Origin: Solemya velum gill symbiont
GTDB taxonomy: Bacteria; Pseudomonadota; Gammaproteobacteria; Chromatiales; Chromatiaceae
NCBI RefSeq assembly: GCF_000787395.1
Contig: NZ_JRAA01000001.1
Location: forward strand, 62,001 to 126,000
Direction of reading: 5' to 3'
Length of the DNA stretch: 64,000 nucleotides
Each line of letters begins with the position of its first letter. Position 1 is the first letter of the stretch. Below are positions 29,583 to 37,026 of this stretch, piece after piece. The position numbers and the translations under genes are program-made. The notes beneath the pieces are model-generated. The model was not told the origin of the DNA, made no database searches, and saw only the letters and a program-made list of their open reading frames with translations.

Positions 29583-29963
29583 TTATTTCATCCACTGTGT
29601 CAGAATGTCTTCAAGGGTATCCAGTTTTGATGGCTTGGCCAGGTGACCGTCCATACCGCTGTCACGATAGAGTTGAATGTCATCGGGCATTGCATAATCT
29701 GTAACACCGATAATCGGAATATGACCGCCTTCCATCTCTTCCGCTTTACGAATCTTCCTTGCCAGTTCACAACCGTCCATCAGCGGCATGTTGATGTCTG
29801 TCAGAATAATGGAGTATGAATGCATCTTCCAGAGTTCCAGTGCCTCGATGCCGTCTTTTGCGCAATCGCCAGCTAATCCGAGTAATTCCACCTGCTGCAG
29901 CAGAACATCCTGGCTGGTGGGATTGTCTTCTACGATCAGTACTCTTGCGTTCTTTGCGGTCAT
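29583..29963 (-). CDS. Stand-alone response regulator receiver
   Basis: 126 residues made only of a receiver domain: VLIVEDNPTSQDVLLQQ, phospho-acceptor Asp in IILTDINMPLMDGCELARKIR, Thr in GVTDYAMPDD and Lys in GHLAKPSKLDTL. The sequence resembles the receiver modules of hybrid sensor kinases (the DNPTSQD and MDG patterns) more than CheY. No kinase lies next to it in the window, so its partner is unknown. It could be a shed hybrid-kinase module or an Spo0F-like relay. Confidence 0.85.
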   Translation of the reverse strand: MTAKNARVLIVEDNPTSQDVLLQQVELLGLAGDCAKDGIEALELWKMHSYSIILTDINMPLMDGCELARKIRKAEEMEGGHIPIIGVTDYAMPDDIQLYRDSGMDGHLAKPSKLDTLEDILTQWMK

Positions 29964-30037
29964 GCCTAGATAACACCTGGATTATTATTAATGTACAAAG
30001 ATAATCATACTGGAATGCTTTTGATAATCCTACAGCA

Positions 30038-30090
30038 GTGAATGGTGCGCCTGACAAGGTGAGGTGAACCCTTGGTCCGGTAGATCAAGG
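30038..30090 (-). pseudogene. 3' remnant of a tRNA-Arg-like gene
   Basis: On the minus strand CAAGG...CCTTG can form a T-stem, followed by TCAGGCGC-A-CCA and ATTCACT. The last 20 bases nearly repeat the 3' end of the intact tRNA-Arg and its flank (30149-30170). No matching 5' half precedes it directly, so it is a broken tRNA copy or a duplicated attachment core. Confidence 0.5.
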
Positions 30091-30154
30091 AAGTGACCGA
30101 ACGCCCCGAAGGGGCTGGTACTCCTGGTGCTTTTGCGTCATGAACGGAAGTGAA

Positions 30155-30231
30155 TGGCGCGCCTGACAGGAGTCGAACCTGTGACCTTCGCCTTCGGAGG
30201 GCGACACTCTATCCAGCTGAGCTACAGGCGC
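30155..30231 (-). tRNA. tRNA-Arg (anticodon CCG)
   Basis: 77 bases including encoded CCA. Acceptor stem GCGCCTG/CAGGCGC with G discriminator, D arm GCTCAGCTGGATAGAGT, anticodon stem TCGCC/GGCGA with loop CTCCGAA giving anticodon CCG, and T arm with GTTCGACTC. Reads CGG codons. It is flanked on both sides by fragments resembling parts of itself. Confidence 0.96.
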
Positions 30232-30263
30232 TTAAGGGTTGTAATGATAACTGTCTGTTCTGT

Positions 30264-30345
30264 CACACGTCCATGTGGATTGGCTCCGCCCCGGCCATCC
30301 CTGGCCGGTCGTTCGCGCCACTGCGTCATGCCACCGGCATGACGG
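30264..30345. repeat. Nested palindromic element beside the tRNA
   Basis: The stretch between the intact tRNA and the tRNA 5' fragment contains two nested inverted repeats, CCGGCCA-TCCC-TGGCCGG (about 30291-30308) and GTCATGCC-ACC-GGCATGAC (about 30325-30343). The look is of a short dispersed palindromic repeat unit. I see no other copy in this window. The 331-base gap to the next gene otherwise holds only the tRNA fragment and an AT-rich upstream region. Confidence 0.5.
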
Positions 30346-30375
30346 TTGTCGCTCACCCAGCTGAGCTACAGGTGC
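30346..30375 (-). pseudogene. 5' remnant of a tRNA gene
   Basis: On the minus strand GCACCTGTA is followed by a complete D arm GCTCAGCTGGGTGAGC (30366-30351), nearly the same as the 5' part of the intact tRNA-Arg (GCGCCTGTAGCTCAGCTGG). After the D arm the sequence runs into the palindromic element and no anticodon arm is present. Confidence 0.6.
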
Positions 30376-30562
30376 ATCGTGATGAATTGTAACTGATTTT
30401 TTTACACCATTGTGATATTTCCAATAGGGAACAATTATGTGTATTATCAAACAATAACGTTTGAAAGTTCTAGTTAAGAGACACAAATATGATTTGTAAA
30501 AGGGAACGGCAGAGGCTAATATTGGCCCACACAGGGACTTGTACCTACACGAGGTATTCAGG

Positions 30563-33049
30563 ATGAGACGGATTTCAACTATTGCATCCCCAATTACATT
30601 GATCATGTTGCTTCAGCTTACGGGCTGCGGCGATAGTATTCAGAGTTCAACCGCTCAGCAGTCCAGTCAGGCAGTGATTTCTACCACGAATGAACAGTCT
30701 GGACAGCAAACTTCTGTAGAAGAAATTCCATCCGTTGATGAAAAACCGGTTATCTCTCCTTCGACTCCTGTTCAGATCAGTCTGCCCGGATGGTCTCGTG
30801 AGTCTGATAACAAGAAAGCCCGACCGAAAGAAAACAGGGACGAATGGTCCGAGTGGCGTTCTATGGCCGCCGGTTTTGTCGCACGCAAGCGCAAGATGCC
30901 TGAGACAGATACCCAACAGGTACTCAAGCGTTATGCCTCGCGTGATGAACTCAAGAAGAACCTCAAAAAAGGCCGGTCTGGGAAACAGGCACACCTGGTT
31001 AAAACCAGTGAAGCTGGACTTTACAAGCTCACGGTTCCGATGCTGGCTGACCTCATGGGCAAGCGAGAGTCCAAGGTGCGGAAGCTGTTGTCAAAGGGTA
31101 AGTATGTCAAGCTGGGATACCAGGGTGATAAAGCCCAATGGCATTACGATGCCGCTTCCGATGCACTCTATTTTGTAGCTCAGCCGTACAAATCACTTTT
31201 TACCACTGATAATGCATTTCAGTTGTCCCAGCAAGGCAACGGCAAGTTCGCCATGCCGCAGAGTGGACGTAAAGCAGGCAAACCGTCACTAGCGGTGGCG
31301 CCTGGAACTTTCACCCACACCGAGCTCATCGAACAGGACAACTTCAGTTATCCGCACCTGTTCAAAACAGCGGATGCAAACTACTGGGTGTGGAAGCTGG
31401 TTCGTGACATTGCTCCTTTCGAGGAGTCCATTCAAGTCACATCGCCAGCTGAGTCAGGTGTTGCCAGGATGCGCATCTATCTCTCAGGTGCATCAGATAT
31501 TCAGGGGGGCGATGATCACAGGGTGACAGCCACTTTCGTTTCTGATGGCATTGAAGTGGAAAAATTCGTCACTTGGGACGGGTTTGAAAAGAAAATCATC
31601 GAGCTGGAAATTGACCAGGCAGCATTGGCATCCGGTAATGGCAAGTTACGCCTCACCACTGAGCTTAGTGGTTCATGGGAGCTTCTGGACAGAATCGAGA
31701 TCGATTATCAGCGAGAAATGCATGCTGACTCCAACCAGTTATGGATGAAAGGACTTGAAGCGGGTACGCATACTGTTCGGGGGCTGAGCTCAGCGAACGT
31801 ATATCTTGTCGAATTACCTACAGATCAACCTGTATGGCGAAGCGATCTGCTGGTGACGCCTGAAGGTGACGGCAACTACTCAGCCACTTTCAAGCTAACA
31901 GCTACTTCAGACGTACTTGTATCAGCGGATACTGCTATCAACGAACCCCTGGTTACTGCTGATGTTCCATCAAATCTGAAGAGCCGCAACAAGCGTGCTA
32001 ATTACCTGATCATTGCGCCTCGTGGACTGACAGATACCGCCAACACACTGAAAGCGTATCGCCAAGGGACGCACGGAAAAGTGAAAATTGTCTGGCTGCA
32101 GGATATCTATGACGAGTTCTCATTCGGACGTGCCGATCCGCAGGCAATCAGAGACTTTCTCAAGTACACCAAAGAACGCTGGAGAAAAGCGCCAGAGTTC
32201 GTTGCGCTGATCGGTCGTGGTACTGCTGACCATACAAACATCCAGGGTAAGCTCGACAGTTGGGTGCCTCTGCAGATGGCCGTTACACCCTGGGGATTGG
32301 CTTCTTCAGATGCGAGCTATTTTGATGTCGATGCAGATGGCGTCAATGATTTTTCTGCCGGTCGCATATCTGTCGTGACTGATGAAGAGGGTGTTGCTTA
32401 CGTCAACAAGGTGAAGAACTACGAATCTCTCGCGTTCGATGGGAATTGGATGCGCCGTGTTGTCCTGGCTGCCGATGATCCTGACAGTGCCGGTGACTTT
32501 CATGCTGATGTTGCGACTGCAGCTGCCCATGTCAGTCAGCTGGGTTATGACAGTGAGGCCTATTATTATCCAACGAATGATATCGGGGCGGTCCTGAGAG
32601 ACTCCACAACCTGGGAAAGCAGTGTGGTCGGCTACATGGGGCACGGTCTGACTGGCAGGCTGGACAAATTCCTGAAGAAAGAGGATGTAGCATCATTTGA
32701 CAACAGCAAGGGGCAGGCACTCTTCCTGCTGTTGACCTGTAGTGCTGGCAACAGCAACTACCCTGGCTACAAGTCACTCAGTGAAACGCTGGTATTTCCT
32801 GACCAGGCTGAACTTGATGCAAGCGGACGTTTCCTCAAGGGAGCGATCGCCTCGGTTGCACCAACCGGAAAATCACTGAATGCTGATGCCGGTGTACTGG
32901 CAACCGCATTTTACAATGCTGCACTTGCCGAGCACCGTTCTCTGGGTGATGCGGTGACCGTGATGCAGTCTCAGTCGGTTGGGCAGGTCAATGACTTCAT
33001 GCTCAACATCTACTGGCTGCTTGGTGATCCTGCACTGGTGCTGAATTAA
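30563..33049 (+). CDS. C25 (gingipain-type) cysteine peptidase, lipoprotein
   Basis: 828 residues from ATG 30563, preceded by GAGGT. A signal peptide ends in a lipobox (LLQLTGC), so the protein is probably membrane-anchored outside the cytoplasm. The N-terminal 450 residues are Lys-rich then beta-rich; the catalytic domain starts at about residue 480 (YLIIAPRGLTDTANTL), with DFSAGRISV, His694 in YMGHGLTG and Cys726 in LLTCSAGN as the likely dyad. C25 enzymes cut after Arg or Lys. No C-terminal sorting domain is visible. It lies 43 bases before the small peptide gene and in the same direction, suggesting it belongs to the peptide locus. Confidence 0.88.
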   Translation: MRRISTIASPITLIMLLQLTGCGDSIQSSTAQQSSQAVISTTNEQSGQQTSVEEIPSVDEKPVISPSTPVQISLPGWSRESDNKKARPKENRDEWSEWRSMAAGFVARKRKMPETDTQQVLKRYASRDELKKNLKKGRSGKQAHLVKTSEAGLYKLTVPMLADLMGKRESKVRKLLSKGKYVKLGYQGDKAQWHYDAASDALYFVAQPYKSLFTTDNAFQLSQQGNGKFAMPQSGRKAGKPSLAVAPGTFTHTELIEQDNFSYPHLFKTADANYWVWKLVRDIAPFEESIQVTSPAESGVARMRIYLSGASDIQGGDDHRVTATFVSDGIEVEKFVTWDGFEKKIIELEIDQAALASGNGKLRLTTELSGSWELLDRIEIDYQREMHADSNQLWMKGLEAGTHTVRGLSSANVYLVELPTDQPVWRSDLLVTPEGDGNYSATFKLTATSDVLVSADTAINEPLVTADVPSNLKSRNKRANYLIIAPRGLTDTANTLKAYRQGTHGKVKIVWLQDIYDEFSFGRADPQAIRDFLKYTKERWRKAPEFVALIGRGTADHTNIQGKLDSWVPLQMAVTPWGLASSDASYFDVDADGVNDFSAGRISVVTDEEGVAYVNKVKNYESLAFDGNWMRRVVLAADDPDSAGDFHADVATAAAHVSQLGYDSEAYYYPTNDIGAVLRDSTTWESSVVGYMGHGLTGRLDKFLKKEDVASFDNSKGQALFLLLTCSAGNSNYPGYKSLSETLVFPDQAELDASGRFLKGAIASVAPTGKSLNADAGVLATAFYNAALAEHRSLGDAVTVMQSQSVGQVNDFMLNIYWLLGDPALVLN

Positions 33050-33092
33050 TCGGTTTCCAACCGTATCAACGGGAAACTTAGAGATTGCATAT

Positions 33093-33293
33093 ATGACAAA
33101 TGATGAGAATAAAGCGAGTAACCAGGAAGGAACTGGCAAACCCGCATGGGAGGCACCTGTCGTTATTAGTGTCGAGGTGATGGAGGTGATGGCATCTTCA
33201 TGTGCATACGGTTCTGATCCCGAGTGTTCTTCACCACCTGCTACCTTGGGTAAAAACCAGGGTACCTGTACCTGCACAACTTACGGAAGCTGA
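33093..33293 (+). CDS. Candidate RiPP precursor peptide (66 residues)
   Basis: Leader-like residues 1-36 are polar then hydrophobic and include KPAWEAPVV, a WxxP motif comparable with the YxxP recognition motif of lasso-peptide leaders. The C-terminal part begins at Cys37 and has four Cys (37, 45, 59, 61), many Ser, Thr and Gly, and ends in Ser66. The gene is followed at once by a kinase-like, a PqqD-like and a radical SAM gene, the usual surroundings of a modified peptide. I cannot match the core to a known product. Size, Cys content, position and WxxP motif support the call; the modification is unknown. Confidence 0.75.
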   Translation: MTNDENKASNQEGTGKPAWEAPVVISVEVMEVMASSCAYGSDPECSSPPATLGKNQGTCTCTTYGS

Positions 33294-33302
33294 TTGTTCG
33301 AA

Positions 33303-34187
33303 ATGATAGGGATTGGGCCGCTAGATCACCAGATTATTGGAGTAGACCAATCCATAAAGAGCCATATAAATGAGTCATATCAAGGGTTTATAGATAATAT
33401 ACCACCTTATTTATATGATAAATCACTGGTCATTTGTGAAGTCCGTAACTCGAAATGTCTTGATCTACCGAAGATGCGGCAATTGGCTAGCGGCGGATGG
33501 TGCTTTTGGAATCCTCTTGGCAAGATAGAAACAATCGATGCTCTCGATTTCATAGTTGCTCTCTCTCCCGATAGACGTCACAACAGGCTCTACATTCAGG
33601 CAACTGAACTTCTCCTTAACCGAATCGTTATCGAAAACTATCTGCGTATTGCAACTGCTCATCTCCTGTTGAAGCAGGGTGGCTGCCTGCTGCACAGCGG
33701 TGGATTTATTCATGATGGGCTCGCGTGGTTGTTCGTGGGTATTTCTGGCGCAGGTAAGACGACGTTGACAAAAATAGCTCACGAGGGCGGGGCAACAATT
33801 CTCAGTGATGATATCAACGTCCTGTTTCGTGATACGGAAGGTCAATTTCTTGCGACTCCAGTGCCTTTTGCCGGTGAGTTCGGACGACAGCACAACATGA
33901 AACGCGATGCCAGTGGAGGTATTCCTGTCGGAGGTGTTTACCGAATTGAGAAGTCTGACAGGCTCAGTATCAAACCACTAGCAACTGTTTCACAGCATGT
34001 CACCCTGCTGTCAAATATGCCTTTCGTCAATAATATCCCTGAATTTACAGACGATGTTGACACTGTCGTCAGCGCCCTGGCCGACAGGCATCCCCTGCAA
34101 ACATTGCAATTCAGTAAAGAGATGCAGTTTGATGAACTCGCCGATGGACTGGAAAAATCAAGAATGGAGCAACAGCATGCAGCATGA
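33303..34187 (+). CDS. HprK-related kinase of the peptide locus
   Basis: 294 residues from ATG 33303 (a TTG at 33294 is an alternative). The C-terminal half has an HPr kinase-type nucleotide site: LLHSGGFI, the P-loop FVGISGAGKTT (Lys152) and LSDDINVLF. No HPr or PTS protein is nearby. Relatives occur with PqqD-like proteins, and in lasso-peptide clusters such as paeninodin an HprK-like kinase phosphorylates the precursor's C-terminal Ser; here the precursor also ends in Ser. The first 150 bases are clearly more AT-rich than the neighbours. It overlaps the PqqD-like gene by 11 bases. Confidence 0.82.
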   Translation: MIGIGPLDHQIIGVDQSIKSHINESYQGFIDNIPPYLYDKSLVICEVRNSKCLDLPKMRQLASGGWCFWNPLGKIETIDALDFIVALSPDRRHNRLYIQATELLLNRIVIENYLRIATAHLLLKQGGCLLHSGGFIHDGLAWLFVGISGAGKTTLTKIAHEGGATILSDDINVLFRDTEGQFLATPVPFAGEFGRQHNMKRDASGGIPVGGVYRIEKSDRLSIKPLATVSQHVTLLSNMPFVNNIPEFTDDVDTVVSALADRHPLQTLQFSKEMQFDELADGLEKSRMEQQHAA

Positions 34188-34464
34188 AACATTAAACATC
34201 AGCAGCCGGGCACGATTTCGCTCAGTCGGGTCGGAAGGTGTAGTGGTACAAGTGGAGCGCGGCGAGGTGATGGTTGTCAATGGAGTTGGCCTGCGTGTGC
34301 TTGAACTCGTCAAGGAGAGTGGTTCACGTAGTGCGATTATTCAGCAACTCTCTCGTGAATATGCAACAGGCAGTGCCAACGTGGCACAGCAGGTTGATGA
34401 TTATATTGAGGAACTCTACGCATGGGGTGTTCTCGAACAGCCTGAAACAGGTTCCGGGGAGTAG
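34177..34464 (+). CDS. PqqD-like peptide recognition protein (RRE)
   Basis: 95 residues from ATG 34177, inside the 3' end of the kinase gene; a longer upstream frame is only a shadow. The PqqD fold is visible: beta strands around GVVVQVERGEVMVVNGVGLRVLELV followed by the helical IIQQLSREY and VAQQVDDYIEELYAWGVLE. Such domains bind the leader of a precursor peptide and hand it to the modifying enzyme. It lies five bases before the radical SAM gene, matching the PqqD-PqqE pairing. Confidence 0.88.
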   Translation: MQHETLNISSRARFRSVGSEGVVVQVERGEVMVVNGVGLRVLELVKESGSRSAIIQQLSREYATGSANVAQQVDDYIEELYAWGVLEQPETGSGE

Positions 34465-34469
34465 TCAAC

Positions 34470-35495
34470 ATGTACAAGTCGGTGGTCGCCAATATTCGTA
34501 CCAACAGGCTGTTGCACGAAGTGATGCTCGAATTGACATTCGACTGCAATCTTGATTGTTTTTACTGCTACAACGACAAGAATGCCAATGGCAAACCACT
34601 GTCGCTCGATCAGTACCAAGTGCTTTTCGATGATCTCGAGAGGATGCAGGTGCTCGGTATCTCCCTGACTGGTGGAGAGCCGATGGCGCACCCGCATTTT
34701 TTTGAAATCGGCAAGATGGCTCGGGAGCGTGGATTCGTGGTACGCATCAAGTCGAATGGGCATGCCTTGCGGGCAAAGGCTGTCGACCGGATCAAGCAGG
34801 AGATGGATCCGCTGAACATCGAAATGAGTCTGCATGGAGCGACGCCAGAAACTCACGACAGGCAAACCAGGGTCAAGGGAAGTTTTGAACGACTCATCTC
34901 CAATATCCGATATATGAAGTCAATTGGGTTGCGTACCAGCCTGATTACCACACCCACTGCCTGGAACTGGCACGAATTCGAACAGATGATAGATCTTGCC
35001 GAGGAACTTGGTGTGCGTCTCTCCATGCAGGGTCCGGTGGCGCCGCGTGACAATGGTGACAATGAACCATTGGAAATTCAGCCAACCGATGAGCAATGGG
35101 AAGCGGTCAATGCCATTGCACGCAGACGGCAACTTGGCAGTCGCAATCAACGCGAAACACTCAAAGCACCTAGTGCACAGACAGCACTGAACTACAGTGC
35201 CAACAAGGTGCCCAAGAATTGTGGCTCCGGCCTGGATTCCATTGTTATCGATCCATTCGGTGAAGTGTTAACTTGCCTGCACCTGCGTTGGTCAGGTGGC
35301 AACCTGCATGTTCAGGATATCGATACCATCTGGAATCATTCACCGGTTTTTGGAAACGCTTCAGATATGACTGAACGTGCATTTGCCCAATTTGGCGATC
35401 AACAGCCATCACTGTTTGGTGCTCAAACCTTCTGTCCCGCAGTACAGATCAACAGCGGTTGCGGTGGCTGTGGCGGAAAATGCGGGGGAGGTTAA
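34470..35495 (+). CDS. Radical SAM/SPASM peptide-modifying enzyme
   Basis: 341 residues. Radical SAM cluster CNLDCFYC (Cys26, 30, 33), SAM-binding LTGGEPMAHP, then MSLHGATPETHD. The C-terminal SPASM region is recognisable as CGSGLDSIVIDPFGEVLTC (C-x12-G-x4-C) followed by FC, then a tail CGGCGGKCGGG that gives further cluster ligands. PqqE-type enzymes of this group make C-C, thioether or other crosslinks on peptides. Position beside a PqqD-like protein and a Cys-rich peptide points to the 66-residue peptide as substrate. Bond type is unknown. Confidence 0.9.
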   Translation: MYKSVVANIRTNRLLHEVMLELTFDCNLDCFYCYNDKNANGKPLSLDQYQVLFDDLERMQVLGISLTGGEPMAHPHFFEIGKMARERGFVVRIKSNGHALRAKAVDRIKQEMDPLNIEMSLHGATPETHDRQTRVKGSFERLISNIRYMKSIGLRTSLITTPTAWNWHEFEQMIDLAEELGVRLSMQGPVAPRDNGDNEPLEIQPTDEQWEAVNAIARRRQLGSRNQRETLKAPSAQTALNYSANKVPKNCGSGLDSIVIDPFGEVLTCLHLRWSGGNLHVQDIDTIWNHSPVFGNASDMTERAFAQFGDQQPSLFGAQTFCPAVQINSGCGGCGGKCGGG

Positions 35496-35500
35496 TTTCG

Positions 35501-35941
35501 GTGAACCGGTTTCAGCAGCAAGTTGTTATTGATCTTCTTGCCAGTTCGCAAGGGGACGAGGGGTTCACTCTCTCTGTGAGTGGCAGTTGCATGGAGCCAA
35601 TCATCAGGGATGGAGACCAGTTGGAAGTAGTCCGCTGCCCCCGTTACTATCCGGGTGACTTGCTGGTGATTGCCAATGCCGAAGGGAAGCTTGTTTCCCA
35701 CAGGTTTCTCGGCTGGATTCCAGGGGTAAACGGCGCGCGCGTAATGACCAGGGCTGACAACCGGCACAAAATAGATCCATTAACAGACGCGCACAGAGTG
35801 CTCGGCAGGGTAGTGAGTGTGGCTGGTTTCGATTTATCCATTCCGTTAAGCCACAGGCTTTTCTCTATGCTTCGCTATGGCTTCTATTCTGTGCAGCTAC
35901 CTGCTAGAAAACTACTGTCGTTCACCTCTTTGCAGGGATAA
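35501..35941 (+). CDS. S24/S26-type peptidase with Cys at the nucleophile position
   Basis: 146 residues from GTG 35501, behind GGGGAGG with normal spacing; it begins six bases after the radical SAM stop. The signal-peptidase-like core is FTLSVSGSCMEPIIRDGDQLEV, PGDLLVIAN and KLVSHRF, then GRVVSV. In the family the residue before Met-x-Pro is the catalytic Ser; here it is Cys30. His67 in SHRF matches the His of ER-type signal peptidases. A hydrophobic C-terminal stretch exists but no clear N-terminal anchor. It probably trims the modified peptide, as an inference from position. Confidence 0.75.
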   Translation: MNRFQQQVVIDLLASSQGDEGFTLSVSGSCMEPIIRDGDQLEVVRCPRYYPGDLLVIANAEGKLVSHRFLGWIPGVNGARVMTRADNRHKIDPLTDAHRVLGRVVSVAGFDLSIPLSHRLFSMLRYGFYSVQLPARKLLSFTSLQG

Positions 35942-36032
35942 TCATCCCGCGGCTACAAAAAATAGCTGAAAATCGCTATAATCCCGCGAGCATTAATTTT
36001 TCATAACATACTAATTCAGAGAGGTGCACAGG

Positions 36033-36911
36033 GTGTCTTCACAAATTGATGATAAAGGCTTCATACGCAAAGTTGCGTTTCTGGCGATTATCTCCGCCTT
36101 TACTGTCTCTATTACTGGCTGTAGCAGTGATGAAGCAGAAGATAACGAGATGGCAAGAAAAGCGATTGAAGAGCGCCTTGCGCCGGTCGCCACAGTAGCA
36201 GTTGCCGGTAAGAGTGCCGACGATGCAAGCGCAGCTCCGGCTGCAGCCAAGTCCGGTGCTGACATTGTTGCTTCAGCCTGTGCCGCATGTCACACAACCG
36301 GCGTTGCCAATGCACCAAAAATTGGTGATAACGCTGCATGGCAGCCCCGTTTTGATACAGGTATGGATGCCCTGATGAACTCTGCACTGAACGGAAAAGG
36401 TGCAGCCATGCCTGCTCGCGGTGGTAACCCGGCTCTGACTGACGATGAGATCAAGGCAGCTGTTGTACATATGTTGACGGAATCAGGTATCGATGCTGAT
36501 GCTCCTGCAGCCCCTGCAGCAGCACCAGAAGTGCCCGCAGAACCGGCAATGCTTGCTGCACCAGCTATGCCCGCAGCCGCACCAGCAATGCCTGCACCAG
36601 CCGCACCGGCAATGCCTGCACCAGCACCAGAAGCTTCGGCTACAGCAGGTCCGGATCTGGCAAAGGGTGAAGCAGTCTATAAAAGCAGCTGTTTGGCCTG
36701 TCATGGCATGGGTATTGCCGGAGCCCCCAAGCTGGGTGATGCGAATGCCTGGTCTGCACGCATTCCACAGGGTCTCGACGTTCTCACACAGCACGCCATT
36801 ACCGGTTTTGCCGGTTCAACCGGTTTCATGCCGGCGAAAGGCGGAAATACTTCAATTCCTGATGCCGATATTGCAGCAGCTGTCGCCTACATGGTGAGCC
36901 AGTCACAGTAA
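36033..36911 (+). CDS. Di-haem c-type cytochrome lipoprotein
   Basis: 292 residues from GTG 36033, preceded by GAGAGG. A lipobox (VSITGC) near residue 30 suggests an anchored protein. Two cytochrome c5-like domains carry CAACH and CLACH haem sites, each with a distal Met region (GAAMPARGG, GFMPAKGG). They are joined by a linker of about 45 residues rich in Ala, Pro and Met (repeats of PAMPAP). It probably carries electrons to a terminal oxidase or reductase in the periplasm. It is followed by a strong terminator. The start lies about 90 bases after the peptidase gene and a separate AT-rich upstream region suggests its own promoter. Confidence 0.9.
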   Translation: MSSQIDDKGFIRKVAFLAIISAFTVSITGCSSDEAEDNEMARKAIEERLAPVATVAVAGKSADDASAAPAAAKSGADIVASACAACHTTGVANAPKIGDNAAWQPRFDTGMDALMNSALNGKGAAMPARGGNPALTDDEIKAAVVHMLTESGIDADAPAAPAAAPEVPAEPAMLAAPAMPAAAPAMPAPAAPAMPAPAPEASATAGPDLAKGEAVYKSSCLACHGMGIAGAPKLGDANAWSARIPQGLDVLTQHAITGFAGSTGFMPAKGGNTSIPDADIAAAVAYMVSQSQ

Positions 36912-36931
36912 GCTGAATTAGCGATTGGAAT

Positions 36932-36963
36932 AAAAAGCCCCGTCAACTGACGGGGCTTTTTTG
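36932..36963 (+). terminator. Rho-independent terminator after the di-haem cytochrome
   Basis: Hairpin AGCCCCGTCA-AC-TGACGGGGCT followed by six T, about 25 bases past the stop codon. A 5' run of A suggests activity toward the convergent gene too. Confidence 0.9.
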
Positions 36964-37026
36964 TTGCCTGTAGTGCGGGGTGTTTTGCAGCGACGCAGTG
37001 AAGAGCAGAGTTTTATTGTGCGACTT

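Noticed and set aside
30150-30392. Two plus-strand open frames over the tRNA-Arg (with RSRTCDLRLRRATLY-like text)
   Set aside because: They are antisense readings of the tRNA and its fragments, a well-known false annotation, with no RBS.
33997-34176. N-terminal extension of the PqqD-like protein
   Set aside because: It is an out-of-frame reading of the kinase gene; the PqqD fold starts at the ATG at 34177.
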